Below, piece by piece: positions 51,420-61,971 of a DNA stretch of 64,000 bases. Both the position numbers and the translations under genes were made by a program. Within the stretch, counting starts at the first letter, position 1. Every line of letters begins with the position of its first letter. The notes beneath the pieces were generated by a model. That model was not told where the DNA came from and searched no databases. It saw only the letters and a list, made by a program, of their open reading frames with translations. Source of the DNA: Chloroflexota bacterium (GTDB lineage: Bacteria > Chloroflexota > Dehalococcoidia > Bin125); the NCBI GenBank assembly GCA_009838735.1, contig VXQZ01000002.1:1-64000 (forward strand). Direction: 5' to 3'.

Positions 51420-53279
51420 CTAGTCCTTGCCCAGTTGCAGGACGGCCAGAAACGCTTCCTGAGGGATTTCGACGTTGCCGACCCGCTTGAGTCGCCTCTT
51501 GCCTTCAGCCTGACGAGCGAGAAGTTTGCGCTTTCTCGTGATGTCGCCGCCGTAGCACTTGGCGGTCACGTTCTTGCGCATCGCGCGGACCGTTTCCCTG
51601 GCAATGATCCGACCGCCAACCGCCGCCTGAATCGGCACATCGAAGAGCTGGCGAGGAATCAAGCGGCGCAATCGGTCGGCCAGCTCGCGACCCTGGACCG
51701 CTGCGGCGTCGGAATGGACGATCGCCGACAGTGCGTCGACCGGTTCGCCGTTGATCAACAGATCGAGCTTGACCAGCTTGGCCGGTCGGTAGCCGATCAA
51801 CGAGTAGTCGAGGCTGGCGTAACCGCGAGTTCGCGACTTCAGTTCGTCATAGAAGTCGGTCAGGATTTCGGAGAGCGGTAGCTCGTACTCCAACAGGACT
51901 CGAATCTCGCTCGTCGTCTGGACCGAACCGTTGGCTTCGCCTGCGCCATTGCCCGCGCTGCTGCGCTGTAGGTATTCCATGTGATCGAAGACGCCGCGCC
52001 GACTGGTCACGGTTTCCATCACCGGGCCGACATATTCGTGCGGCGCGATGACCGAGATTCGCACCCACGGTTCGCGGATCTCAGAGACGTGGTTGGGCGC
52101 GGGTAGTTCGGACGGGTTCTCGATCAGGCGGACCTGCCCGTCGACCCCCTCGACTTCGTACTCAACCGACGGTGCGGTGAAGACCAGTTCCAATCCGTAC
52201 TCACGCTCGAGCCGTTCCTGCACGATCTCCATGTGCAGCAGCCCCAGGAACCCCATTCGGTAGCCGAATCCAAGCGCTGCCGACGATTCCGGCTGATACT
52301 GGATTGCGCTGTCGGACAGTCGCAGTTTGTCCAGTGCGTCGGTGAGTTCCTGATAGTCGGCGGAGTTGGCCGGATAGAGGCCGGCGAAGACCATGGCCTT
52401 CGGTTCGCGATAGCCGGGCAGAGCCTCGGGTTGATGACGGCCACCGATTGTCATGGTGTCGCCGACGCGAACGTCTGCGACATCCTTGAGGCCAGTGGCG
52501 ACATAGCCGACGTCGCCTGCCGATAGCGATTCCAGGCGCCGCAGTTCAGGCGAGAAGCTCCCGACCTCCATGGCCTCGAATCGCCGGTTGGTCGCGGCCA
52601 GCCTGAGCGGCGTCTGCCCCTTGACATCGCCGTCAACCACGCGAACGTGGGCAATCACGCCCTTGTAGGAGTCGTACTCGGAGTCGAAGATCAGCGCCCG
52701 CAGAGGATCGAGAGGAGCGCCCTCCGGCGGCGGGATGCGATCGACGATCGCGTCGAGGAGCGTCTCGATGCCCTGGCCTGTCTTGGCCGAGACGTAGAGG
52801 ATCTCGTCCTTCGAGAAGCCGATCACGTCAACCAGCTCGGCGCCGATCGCCTCGGGTTGCGCAACGTCCAGGTCGATCTTGTTGACCACGGGAATCAGCG
52901 TCAGATCCTGCTCCATTGCCAGGTAGACGTTGGCGAGGGTCTGGGCCTGAATGCCCTCGACCGCGTCAACGACCAGCAGCGCGCCCTCGGCTGCTGCGAG
53001 GCTTCGGGATACCTCATAGGAGAAGTCGACATGGCCGGGAGTGTCGATCAGATGGAGGCGATACTCCCCGCCGGATTGCGGGTGATAATCCATCCGCACG
53101 GCGCGCGCCTTGATCGTGATGCCCTTCTCGCGCTCGAGATCCATGGAATCGAGCAGCTGATCGGACATGTCGCGTCTGTCGACCGTGGCGGTCGCCTCGA
53201 TCAGGCGATCGGACAGCGTCGATTTGCCGTGGTCGATATGGGCGACGATGCAGAAGTTGCGAATGCGCGAAGCGTCCAT
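51420..53279 (-). CDS. lepA: Elongation factor 4, back-translocation GTPase
   Basis: A 619-aa translational GTPase. G1 is [10 protein letters not shown], then [11 protein letters not shown] (G2), DTPGHVDF (G3), VVNKIDL (G4); the C-terminal region contains [22 protein letters not shown] and the LepA-specific CTD ending [22 protein letters not shown] chose ATG 53279 (MDASRIRNF). TACGAT lies 8 nt upstream, so the mRNA may be leaderless. It is convergent with the unknown protein gene. Confidence 0.96.
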   Translation of the reverse strand: MDASRIRNFCIVAHIDHGKSTLSDRLIEATATVDRRDMSDQLLDSMDLEREKGITIKARAVRMDYHPQSGGEYRLHLIDTPGHVDFSYEVSRSLAAAEGALLVVDAVEGIQAQTLANVYLAMEQDLTLIPVVNKIDLDVAQPEAIGAELVDVIGFSKDEILYVSAKTGQGIETLLDAIVDRIPPPEGAPLDPLRALIFDSEYDSYKGVIAHVRVVDGDVKGQTPLRLAATNRRFEAMEVGSFSPELRRLESLSAGDVGYVATGLKDVADVRVGDTMTIGGRHQPEALPGYREPKAMVFAGLYPANSADYQELTDALDKLRLSDSAIQYQPESSAALGFGYRMGFLGLLHMEIVQERLEREYGLELVFTAPSVEYEVEGVDGQVRLIENPSELPAPNHVSEIREPWVRISVIAPHEYVGPVMETVTSRRGVFDHMEYLQRSSAGNGAGEANGSVQTTSEIRVLLEYELPLSEILTDFYDELKSRTRGYASLDYSLIGYRPAKLVKLDLLINGEPVDALSAIVHSDAAAVQGRELADRLRRLIPRQLFDVPIQAAVGGRIIARETVRAMRKNVTAKCYGGDITRKRKLLARQAEGKRRLKRVGNVEIPQEAFLAVLQLGKD

Positions 53280-53287
53280 GTGGGCTG

Positions 53288-53293
53288 ATCGTA
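53288..53293 (-). promoter_or_regulatory. -10 TACGAT for lepA, leaderless-type
   Basis: TACGAT is 8 nt upstream of the lepA ATG. No ribosome site is seen between it and the ATG. Confidence 0.4.
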
Positions 53294-53327
53294 ACAGTCG
53301 AGCGGAAGCACTCCGGACTCCGGAAAT

Positions 53328-53357
53328 GCAGAACGGGGCCAAATGGCCCCGTTCTGC
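53328..53357. terminator. Strong 13-bp hairpin between ABC gene and lepA
   Basis: A perfect 13-bp stem (GCAGAACGGGGCC / GGCCCCGTTCTGC) with loop AAAT, 21 nt after the stop of the oligopeptide ABC gene. It would end the minus-strand ABC transcript before lepA. The U-tract is short (TTT), so it may work with Rho or as a 3' stabiliser. Confidence 0.7.
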
Positions 53358-53378
53358 GTGGCTCTCTGATGAGCGTGA

Positions 53379-54585
53379 TTAGACGCGGTGGCAGCGCACG
53401 AAGTGGTCTTCCACGATTTCACGCCACTCCGGGTCTTCCTCGCGGCAGATGTCGATCGCGATGGGACAACGCGTGTGGAAGTTGCAGCCCGGCGGCGGCG
53501 CGATCGGGTTGGGCACGTCACCGGTCAGGATCAACCGTTCACGTCGCCGCTCCAGCGCCGGGTCAGGAATCGGCACAGCGGAGATCAACGCCTGCGTATA
53601 GGGGTGCAAGGGGTTCTCGTAGAGGCGGTCAGATTGGGCCAGCTCCACGATCTTGCCCAGGTACATCACCGCGATGCGGTGCGAGATGTGCCGCACCACC
53701 GAGAGGTCGTGGGCGATGAACAGGTAGGTCAGACCGAAGTCCGCCTGCAAGTCCTCGAGCAGGTTGATGATCTGCGCCTGAATCGACACGTCCAGGGCCG
53801 AGACCGGCTCATCGCAGACGATGAACGCCGGCTCGACCGCGAGCGCTCGGGCGATGCCGATGCGCTGACGCTGGCCACCGGAGAACTCGTGCGGGTAGCG
53901 GCTGGCGAAGTACGGGTTCAAACCGACCGTTTCGAGCAACTCTCGCACGCGCTCCTTGCGGCGGCCCCGCTGCAGACCGTGAATCACCATGGGCTCGGAG
54001 ACGATGCTGCCAACGCTCATGCGCGGGTTCAGCGACGCATAGGGGTCCTGGAAAATCATCTGCATCTGGCGCCGGTAGGCGCGCAGGTTACGGCCGGCGA
54101 GCGTCGTCAGATCAACCGGGCCACCGTCACCAAGCGCGGGCGCGGCCTCTTCGACGCCGTTCTCGTCCGCCCCAATGTGCGAGGTGTACTGCGGCTCCGA
54201 CATGAAGACCTGACCGGCGGTCGGGCGATACAACTGAAGGATCGCGCGACCGGTGGTGGACTTGCCACAACCGGACTCACCCACCAGACCCAGGGTCTCG
54301 CCTTCGCGAACGGCGAAGGAGATGCCGTCCACGGCCTTGATGTCGGCCACCTTGCGCTTGAGCAGGAGACCGGCCGTGACCGGGAAGTACATCTTGAGGT
54401 CTGTCACCTCGAGCAGCGTGTTGTCGTGCGGTTCTGTGCGCCCGCCACCGGCAAACTCTGCGACGGCGGCGGCGGCCTGGCCGACCGATGCGGCCGCGGC
54501 GGCGCGCATCTGCTCGGGCGTCATCGTCCCGGCGGCAGCCTCGTCGGTTGACTGCGTTTCCTCGACGACTTCTGGTTGTTCGTTC

Positions 54586-54593
<8 letters not shown>
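53379..54593 (-). CDS. Oligopeptide/dipeptide ABC transporter ATPase, OppF/DppF type
   Basis: A 404-aa ABC ATPase. Walker [12 protein letters not shown], signature [15 protein letters not shown], Walker [13 protein letters not shown] and the C-terminal oligo_HPY region with [10 protein letters not shown], which may hold an iron-sulfur site. It has a Q/A/E-rich N-terminal extension of about 55 residues. It overlaps the upstream partner by 8 nt. No permease or binding-protein gene is in the window. Confidence 0.92.
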
Positions 54594-55632
<1,039 letters not shown>

Positions 55633-55707
55633 AAGAACACTCCTTCAGCGACGCCTGTGGTTCCAATGTTCGCAACACGACCGACCGGTATGCGGTCGGG
55701 CGAGCGT

Positions 55708-55792
55708 TGGTGGGGAAGAGGAGACTCGAACTCCTACGCCTTGCGGCACATGATCCTAAATCATGCTCGTCTGCCAATTCCGACACTTCCCC
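55708..55792 (-). tRNA. tRNA-Leu (TAG)
   Basis: The acceptor GGGGAAG pairs with CTTCCCC, discriminator A, CCA encoded (55708-55710). Anticodon loop TTTAGGA gives anticodon TAG. The extra arm is long, as in class II leucine tRNAs, and a TTCGAGT T-loop is present. 85 nt. Confidence 0.95.
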
Positions 55793-55878
55793 CGATGCGA
55801 ACGAAGGAGACGGTGAACCGTCATCCTCGAACGAACGGCGCAGAAGCGTGGGCAGACCGCCCATGCTGCTGAAGTGGT

Positions 55879-55954
<76 letters not shown>

Positions 55955-56296
55955 CCGCTCGTGAACGGCTCCCGAGGCCGATGGCTTCGGGACGTCACAC
56001 AATCTTACACCGCCCCCACGACTTCCGCCCTGGACGCTACTGCTGCTCATCGGCTGTTCGCCAGAGAGAACGCTATTCAGTTGTTCCACTACAGCTCCGG
56101 TCGGGTTTGGCCTGCAAGCTAGCCAACAGGACGCAGAACGTCAACGAGTTGACACGATTGTAGATGCAAGAGCGAGTCATTTCAGGGCGCTCGTCAGCGG
56201 CCGGCTTCGTTGACCAAGCTCAACCGCGAGGAATACGATGAATCGACAACTGATTGGTTGCGGGCCTGGTCCCGTAGCTGGCCAGGAAGCTGGCGG
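55955..56296. other. Gap between divergent tRNA genes
   Basis: 342 nt without a gene I can support. A TAAGAT (minus strand, around 56004) lies upstream of tRNA-Lys and could be its -10. A TTGACA (56149-56154) has no partner -10 at suitable spacing on the plus strand. Confidence 0.5.
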
Positions 56297-56373
56297 GGGC
56301 GGTTAGCTCAGTTGGCTAGAGCGCTGCGTTGACATCGCAGAGGTCACTGGTTCAAGTCCAGTATCGCCCACCA
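56297..56373 (+). tRNA. tRNA-Val (GAC)
   Basis: Acceptor GGGCGGT pairs with ATCGCCC (one G-U), discriminator A, encoded CCA (56371-56373). Anticodon loop TTGACAT gives GAC. T-loop TTCAAGT. 77 nt; thrS follows 70 nt downstream. Confidence 0.95.
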
Positions 56374-56443
56374 CCTACACGATTCGGTCAGCCCGGCATG
56401 ATCCGCCAGTGATCGCTGCGGGCCGAGCCCAGATGGCAGGCGG

Positions 56444-58282
56444 ATGGCTGAAGACGAGTTCGATGCCGGGGTCGCGCTTGATGACGGCGAACCCAGCGGC
56501 ATTGCATCCCCGAACGAGGTTGACGAGGCGGAATGGCTGCACCGAATGCGGCATTCGGCCGCGCACGTTCTCGCTCAGGTCGTCCTGCAAATGTTCCCCG
56601 AGGGTAAGATCGGCATCGGACCGCCGATCGACTCTGGCTTCTACTACGACTTCGATCTGCCGCGGCCGCTGACTCCTGAAGATTTGTCTGAGATTCAGAA
56701 GCGGATGCGCAAGGAGATGCGCCGCAATCACCGCTTCATCTGGGAAGAGATTTCGGTTGATGAAGCGCGCGAGCGATTTCACGACCAACCATTCAAGCAG
56801 GAGTTGATTGACCAGTTTTCGGACGACTCGGCTGAGTTGGGCATTTGCACTCATGCCGAGTTCACCGACCTGTGCCGCGGCGGACACGTCGAATCGACCA
56901 GACAGATTGGCCCGTTCCGGTTGACCAACGTGGCCGGCGCATACTGGCGCGGCGACGAGAAACGGCCCCAGCTGCAGCGGGTCTACGGCGCACTGTTCGC
57001 CACTCGTGAAGAGCTGGATGCCCATTTCGCCCGGATCGAGGAGGCGCAGCGCCGCGATCATCGCCGCCTGGGCCGCGACCTCGAGCTGTTCGCGTTCTCG
57101 GAGCTGGTCGGCGCGGGCGTTCCCTTGCTGCTGCCGGACGGGGCGATCGTCAGGCAGGAGATGGAGCGGCTGATTCGCGAACTCCAGGAGGCGCGCGGAT
57201 ATCAGGAGGTCTGGACGGGACACGTTGCTCGGGGAGAGCTGTTCCGGCGATCGGGCCACCTGGAGAACTACTCCGACGTCATGTATCCGGCCATGCACGA
57301 GCACAATGAAGACGGCGGCGATGGGGACGCGTATTTCCTCAAACCCATGAACTGTCCCGTCCACATGACGCTCTACAACAACACGCTGCACTCCTATCGC
57401 GAGTTGCCCCTGCGATACGCCGAGTACACCACGCTGTACCGATTCGAGAAGTCCGGGCAGCTATCTGGGCTGACCAGAGTCAGGTCACTGACGCAGGACG
57501 ACTGCCACATTTTCATCACGCCGGAGCAGATCTCGGAAGAAGTCTCGAGGGTGCTGGAACTGGTCCAGACATTGTTTGAGACCTACGGCATGCCCAACTT
57601 CCGCTACGAGCTTTCGCTACCCGGCGAGGGCGGCAAATTCGTTGACGATCCGGACGCCTGGTCCTTCGCCGTTCGCGCCTTGCGTGACGCCCTGGACCGG
57701 GCCGGCATCGACTACGTGGAGCAGGAAGGCGAGGCCGCCTTCTATGGACCCAAGGCTGACCTGTTCGTCTCCGATGTCATGGGACGCGAATGGCAGCTCT
57801 CAACCATCCAGCTCGATCTGATTCAGCCGGCCCGGCTGGGCTGTGTTTATGTCGCCGACGATGGAGAACGACGGACTCCCGTCGTGATTCATCGCGCGAT
57901 CCATGGGTCGTTCGAGCGCTTTCTCGGCATCCTGATTGAGCACTACGCAGGCGCGTTTCCGCTCTGGCTGGCCCCGATCCAGGCGCGCTGCATTCCGATA
58001 GCCGATCGACATCTGGACTGGGCGCACGAAGTAGCCGCCGACATGCGTACGGCCGGATTACGGGTCGACGTGGACGACGGTAACGAGCGGATGCAGGCCA
58101 AAATTCGCAACGGCCAGCGGCGCAAGATTCCCTATCTGTTGGTCATCGGCGATCGTGAAGTGGAGGCGCGCTCAGCCGCGGTGCGGGTCCGCGGCGGCGA
58201 CGATCTGGGCGCGATGCAGGTGGACGAGATTCGGCAGATGTTGACTGAACTCAAGGACTCACGCGCGATCAAGCCGGCCTGA
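56444..58282 (+). CDS. thrS: Threonyl-tRNA synthetase, TGS domain absent
   Basis: A 612-aa class II synthetase. The editing domain starts at HSAAHVLAQ (near residue 32) with the second half CRGGHVESTRQI; the catalytic domain has MNCPVHMTLY (zinc-binding cysteine), RYAEYTTLYRFEKSGQLSGL and, in motif 3, HRAIHGSFERF; the anticodon-binding domain ends it. The N-terminal TGS domain of about 60 residues is missing, replaced by about 30 unrelated acidic residues. No T-box is recognised upstream. The window also contains pheT, another synthetase gene. Confidence 0.95.
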   Translation: MAEDEFDAGVALDDGEPSGIASPNEVDEAEWLHRMRHSAAHVLAQVVLQMFPEGKIGIGPPIDSGFYYDFDLPRPLTPEDLSEIQKRMRKEMRRNHRFIWEEISVDEARERFHDQPFKQELIDQFSDDSAELGICTHAEFTDLCRGGHVESTRQIGPFRLTNVAGAYWRGDEKRPQLQRVYGALFATREELDAHFARIEEAQRRDHRRLGRDLELFAFSELVGAGVPLLLPDGAIVRQEMERLIRELQEARGYQEVWTGHVARGELFRRSGHLENYSDVMYPAMHEHNEDGGDGDAYFLKPMNCPVHMTLYNNTLHSYRELPLRYAEYTTLYRFEKSGQLSGLTRVRSLTQDDCHIFITPEQISEEVSRVLELVQTLFETYGMPNFRYELSLPGEGGKFVDDPDAWSFAVRALRDALDRAGIDYVEQEGEAAFYGPKADLFVSDVMGREWQLSTIQLDLIQPARLGCVYVADDGERRTPVVIHRAIHGSFERFLGILIEHYAGAFPLWLAPIQARCIPIADRHLDWAHEVAADMRTAGLRVDVDDGNERMQAKIRNGQRRKIPYLLVIGDREVEARSAAVRVRGGDDLGAMQVDEIRQMLTELKDSRAIKPA

Positions 58283-58389
58283 ACAGCGTCGATGTTCCGA
58301 TACTCTCCAACGTTGTCGACGGCTATGATTCTTACGGCCGGCAACTGCACGGACAGTCCCCTCGCCGAGTCAGTTCCAGGAAGTCGTGG

Positions 58390-59952
58390 ATGACCGATTC
58401 TGAACGGCCATTTGACAAGCTTCTCATCGCCAATCGCGGTGAAATCGCCGTTCGCGTCATTCGCGGCGCTCGCGACCTGGGCATCAGCACCGTTGCCGTC
58501 TTCTCCGATGCGGACCGGACCTCGCGGCATGTCCGCATGGCCGACGAGGCCGTGCGGATCGGCGGTTCGGCGCCGGCGGAGAGCTATCTGTCGATTGACG
58601 CGGTGCTCTCGGCCGCGCGGGAGACCGGAGCCGACGCCGTCCACCCCGGCTACGGATTCCTGTCCGAGAACGCGAACTTTGCCCGCGCTTGCAGAGAGAA
58701 CGGGATCATCTTCGTGGGCCCGTCGCCTGAAGCGATCGAGCTGATGGGCGACAAGATCGAATCGCGCCGGACGATGAAGCAGGCAGGTGTGCCAATCATC
58801 CCCGGAGCCATCGATCCGTTGCTCGACCCAGACGAGGCGAAGCGCACGGCGGACGAGATCGGCTACCCGGTGGTGATCAAGGCGGCCGCCGGAGGCGGCG
58901 GACGAGGCATTCGCATTGTCGAATCCGCCGACGATCTGGAGCGCGCTGTTCAGCAGGCGCAGGAAGAAGCGATCACTGCATTCGGCGACGGCGCCGTGTT
59001 CGTTGAAAAGCTGCTCCGTCCGGCGCGCCACATTGAGATCCAGGTCGTCGCCGACACGAGGGGCAACATCGTCTGCCTCGGCGAGCGTGACTGTTCGGCC
59101 CAGCGTCGCCGGCAGAAGTTGGTCGAAGAATCACCGGCGCCGGGCATGTCGCCCCAGCTCAGAGCTCGGATGGAAGAAGCCGCGACCAACGCAGCTCGGG
59201 CCTGCAACTACACCTCAACCGGTACGGTCGAGTTCCTGGTCTGGAATGATCCCGGCGCGCCCGATGGCCAGAACTTCGCCTTCCTCGAAATGAATACGCG
59301 CCTGCAGGTCGAGCATCCCGTCACCGAACTGGTCCGCGGCGTTGATTTGGTCCAGGACCAGCTCCGCATCGCCGGTGGCCTGCCGCTGGGGTACACGGCG
59401 GCCGAGCGTCCAATCCGCGGCTGGGCGATGGAATGCCGGATCACGGCAGAGGATCCATACCTAGATTTCGCCCCCTCGGTCGGGCCAATCGCCTGGTACC
59501 GCGAGGCAGACGGTCCCGGCGTGCGGCTCGACTCAATGCTCGCTCGCGGCGTCGGGATCAGCCCCTTTTATGACTCGTTGATCAGCAAGCTGATCACCTG
59601 GGGAGAGACCAGGGAGCAGTGCATCCGCCGAATGAAGCGGGCCCTTGGCGAGTATCTGGTGATCGGCGTCAGCACGTCGATCCCATTCCACCAGGCTCTG
59701 ATGGACGATGAACGCTTCCGAGATGGCGACATTCATACGCTGTATGTCGAGGAAAATGAGATTCTCGATTCAACAGACCGACCGGCGAGCGGCGCCGAAG
59801 CCGCTCTGGCGGCGGCGCTGTTCTTCCATACCCAGGGCGAGCGGGCGGAATCCGACCGTGGCGGCACGCAACCCCGCGGGCGTGCATGGGCCCAGTCCGC
59901 GCGCGGACGACGATTTCCTGTGGAGCAGGGATGGCGAAGAACTACCGGCTAA
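58390..59952 (+). CDS. accC: Biotin carboxylase (acyl-CoA carboxylase subunit)
   Basis: A 520-aa ATP-grasp enzyme that carboxylates biotin. LLIANRGEIAVRVIR opens the first domain, KAAAGGGGRGIRIV is the ATP-grasp glycine loop, FLEMNTRLQVEHPVTELV carries catalytic residues, and the C-terminal domain follows. It is longer than the usual 450 by a C-terminal tail (about residues 450-520, Arg/Ala/Glu-rich). The tail overlaps the BCCP gene by 22 nt, indicating co-translation. TATGAT at 58324 may be the -10. No carboxyltransferase gene is present here. Confidence 0.94.
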   Translation: MTDSERPFDKLLIANRGEIAVRVIRGARDLGISTVAVFSDADRTSRHVRMADEAVRIGGSAPAESYLSIDAVLSAARETGADAVHPGYGFLSENANFARACRENGIIFVGPSPEAIELMGDKIESRRTMKQAGVPIIPGAIDPLLDPDEAKRTADEIGYPVVIKAAAGGGGRGIRIVESADDLERAVQQAQEEAITAFGDGAVFVEKLLRPARHIEIQVVADTRGNIVCLGERDCSAQRRRQKLVEESPAPGMSPQLRARMEEAATNAARACNYTSTGTVEFLVWNDPGAPDGQNFAFLEMNTRLQVEHPVTELVRGVDLVQDQLRIAGGLPLGYTAAERPIRGWAMECRITAEDPYLDFAPSVGPIAWYREADGPGVRLDSMLARGVGISPFYDSLISKLITWGETREQCIRRMKRALGEYLVIGVSTSIPFHQALMDDERFRDGDIHTLYVEENEILDSTDRPASGAEAALAAALFFHTQGERAESDRGGTQPRGRAWAQSARGRRFPVEQGWRRTTG

Positions 59953-60446
59953 TCGTCCAGGGTGGACTCCAGGAAGTCTCCATCGACGAGAACGGCGATG
60001 GACAGTATCGCGCCGAGTTCGACGGTAAGAGTTATGGCGTCGAGTTGGAATCGGTCGACGACAGCACGCTGTTTCGGCTCTGGGTTGACGGCGAACGCAT
60101 TCCTATTGCCATTCGCCGCGAGGGAATGTCGCTCGACGTGTTTATCGGTCCGGACCGGTACTCGGCGGAGATCGAGCGCAGCGCCGGCGCGCTGACTCAG
60201 ACCGGACCGGCGATTGAGGGCGAAGTCCGACTCACCGCTCCAATGACCGGACAGGTGACCGAGGTGCTTGTCGCCGATGGCGATCAGGTCCAGGAGGGCG
60301 ATCCGTTGCTCGTCATGGTCGCGATGAAGATGAACAACGAGATTCGCTCACCGGCTGATGGCCGGATCGTCGACGTGTCCGTCAATGCCGGAGACGCAGT
60401 CGACCAGGGCGACTTGATGCTGACAATCGACACGGAAAGCGAATAG
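59931..60446 (+). CDS. accB: Biotin carboxyl carrier protein
   Basis: A 171-aa carrier. The C-terminal biotinyl domain (about residues 98-170) has VMVAMKMNNEIRSP with the biotinylated K133. The N-terminal 95 residues form a second beta-rich domain. The ATG follows GGAGCAGGG, 22 nt within the accC end. The pairing implies an acetyl- or propionyl-CoA carboxylase whose transferase subunit is encoded elsewhere. Confidence 0.92.
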   Translation: MAKNYRLIVQGGLQEVSIDENGDGQYRAEFDGKSYGVELESVDDSTLFRLWVDGERIPIAIRREGMSLDVFIGPDRYSAEIERSAGALTQTGPAIEGEVRLTAPMTGQVTEVLVADGDQVQEGDPLLVMVAMKMNNEIRSPADGRIVDVSVNAGDAVDQGDLMLTIDTESE

Positions 60447-60554
60447 CGGGTTCCACGATTGCGGCGCTAGAGTTTGAAACCGCGCGTCGGCGCGCCTACC
60501 ATCGGCGCTAACGGATCAGCAGCACTGCTGTCAGCACAACGAAGGAGCGTTCCT

Positions 60555-61160
60555 CTGGCCGTCAAGGATCAACGAGAACAACGAGAACAACGCGTCAACG
60601 AAGCGATTCGCATTCGCGAAGTCCGCGTGATTGGCGCCGAAGGCGAACAGCTCGGCATTATGCCGACATTCCAGGCGCTCGACCTGGCGCGGGCCCAGGG
60701 TCTGGATCTGGTTGAGGTCGCGCCCAATGCTCGGCCGCCAGTGGCGAAGATGCTCGACTACGGGCGCTTCAAGTACGAGCAGTCCAAGCGGGAGCGCGAA
60801 GGAAGGCGCCGGCAAAAGGGCGCATCCCTGCACCAGGTCAAGATGCGGCCGAACATTGGCAAACACGACATGGAGGCCAAGGCCCGAACCGCAGCGCGCC
60901 TGCTGCGCAATGGCGACAAGGTCAAAATCTCAATCATGTTCCGCGGTCGTGAAATCACGCACCGAGACATTGGCCAGGAACGGATCTACGAGATGCTCGA
61001 GACGCTCGAGCAGAACGAGGTTCCGACCGTGATCGAGAAGCCGATTTCTACCGAGGGCCGCTTCATGTCGGTCATCGTGGCCGAGGACAAGCCCAAGGCG
61101 AAGGCCATGGCCGATGCCAAGGCTGCCGCGGCGGCGGAAGCGAGCGAAGCCGCGGGTTAA
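60555..61160 (+). CDS. infC: Translation initiation factor IF-3 (probable CTG start)
   Basis: A 201-aa IF-3, which blocks subunit joining and checks the start codon. RVNEAIRIREVRVIGAEGEQLG is the N-domain signature, then KMLDYGRFKYEQSKR, KMRPNIGKHDMEAK and VKISIMFRGREITHRDIG. No ATG, GTG or TTG with a ribosome site lies at the N-terminus; CTG at 60555 follows GAAGGAG by 7 nt, and gives LAVKDQREQREQR, a normal IF-3 start. Rare start codons in infC are known to allow self-regulation. The tail is Ala/Lys-rich. It heads the infC-rpmI-rplT group. Confidence 0.93.
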   Translation: MAVKDQREQREQRVNEAIRIREVRVIGAEGEQLGIMPTFQALDLARAQGLDLVEVAPNARPPVAKMLDYGRFKYEQSKREREGRRRQKGASLHQVKMRPNIGKHDMEAKARTAARLLRNGDKVKISIMFRGREITHRDIGQERIYEMLETLEQNEVPTVIEKPISTEGRFMSVIVAEDKPKAKAMADAKAAAAAEASEAAG

Positions 61161-61291
61161 CGCTGCCTCATCCGTCACGGCCTGGCTCCGAATCTGTGTC
61201 GGGGCCAACTGGACACTCCGTGGTTAGCTCCTAAGCTGGAGAGACGCGTCAGTGTCTCGTCGCTGCGCGGTTGTCTTGGAGACGCTCAGCG

Positions 61292-61498
61292 ATGCCGAAG
61301 ATGAAGACCCATAAGGGCGCGGCCAAGCGATTCCGCATCACCAGAACAGGCAAGGTCCTGCGGATGAAGGGCTATCGCGGCCACAACAAACAGAAGAAGA
61401 ACAAGCGCACGCTGCGAGCTCAGGGCCGAATGCATGAGGTCAAGAACGTCGGCAACCAGAAGCGCGTCAAGAAACTGCTGCCGTACGGCTCCCCCTAA
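61292..61498 (+). CDS. rpmI: 50S ribosomal protein L35
   Basis: A 68-aa very basic protein beginning MPKMKTHKGAAKRFRITR, the L35 signature, with a long Lys/Arg-rich middle. GGAG lies about 10 nt before the ATG at 61292. It follows infC by 131 nt and precedes rplT by 26 nt, as in most bacteria. Confidence 0.97.
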   Translation: MPKMKTHKGAAKRFRITRTGKVLRMKGYRGHNKQKKNKRTLRAQGRMHEVKNVGNQKRVKKLLPYGSP

Positions 61499-61524
61499 CC
61501 GGGACCAGAACAGGAACCTGAACC

Positions 61525-61881
61525 ATGCCACGAGTCAAGGGCGGCCCGCGCGAACGGCGCCGGCACAAGAAAGTCCTCAAGCAGACCAAGGGGCATCACG
61601 GCGTACGCAATCGCTTGTACCGCCGCGCCTCTGAATCGCGTCTGCACGCCTTGTCGTACGCCTACGCCCACCGTCGCGAGCGTAAGGGTGACATGCGGCG
61701 ACTCTGGATCCAGCGGATCAATGCAGCGGCACGATTGAACGGCACAACGTATAGCCGGCTGATTCACGACCTCAAGCAGGCCGGGATCGAGATTGACCGC
61801 AAGGTCCTGGCCGAGATGGCCCTGCACGACCCGGCCGGGTTCAGCTCGGTCGTTGACCAAGCCCAGGCAAAAGCCGCCTGA
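61525..61881 (+). CDS. rplT: 50S ribosomal protein L20
   Basis: A 118-aa basic protein starting MPRVKGGPRERRRHKK, with GHHGVRNRLYRRASES, YAHRRERKGDMRRLWIQRINAAAR and the C-terminal AGIEIDRKVLAEMAL block. It binds 23S rRNA early in large-subunit assembly and in other bacteria represses its own operon. Ribosome site AGGAA upstream. Confidence 0.97.
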   Translation: MPRVKGGPRERRRHKKVLKQTKGHHGVRNRLYRRASESRLHALSYAYAHRRERKGDMRRLWIQRINAAARLNGTTYSRLIHDLKQAGIEIDRKVLAEMALHDPAGFSSVVDQAQAKAA

Positions 61882-61906
61882 CCAGACCCTGGTTCACCAG
61901 ACACAA

Positions 61907-61947
61907 CAACGCCCGGCTTCGCTCGTTGTCGAGCATGCCGGGCGTTG
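61907..61947. terminator. Bidirectional terminator after rplT
   Basis: CAACGCCCGGC (61907-61917) pairs perfectly with GCCGGGCGTTG (61937-61947); the 19-nt loop has its own small hairpin (GCTCG/CGAGC). It lies between convergent rplT and the hypothetical gene. The trailing T run is short. Confidence 0.75.
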
Positions 61948-61971
61948 CACTTTGCGAAAACGGTTCGACGT

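Noticed and set aside
53328-53357. Attenuator or regulatory hairpin for lepA
   Set aside because: It lies upstream of the lepA -10 hexamer, so it cannot be in that transcript. Placement after the ABC gene stop fits a terminator.
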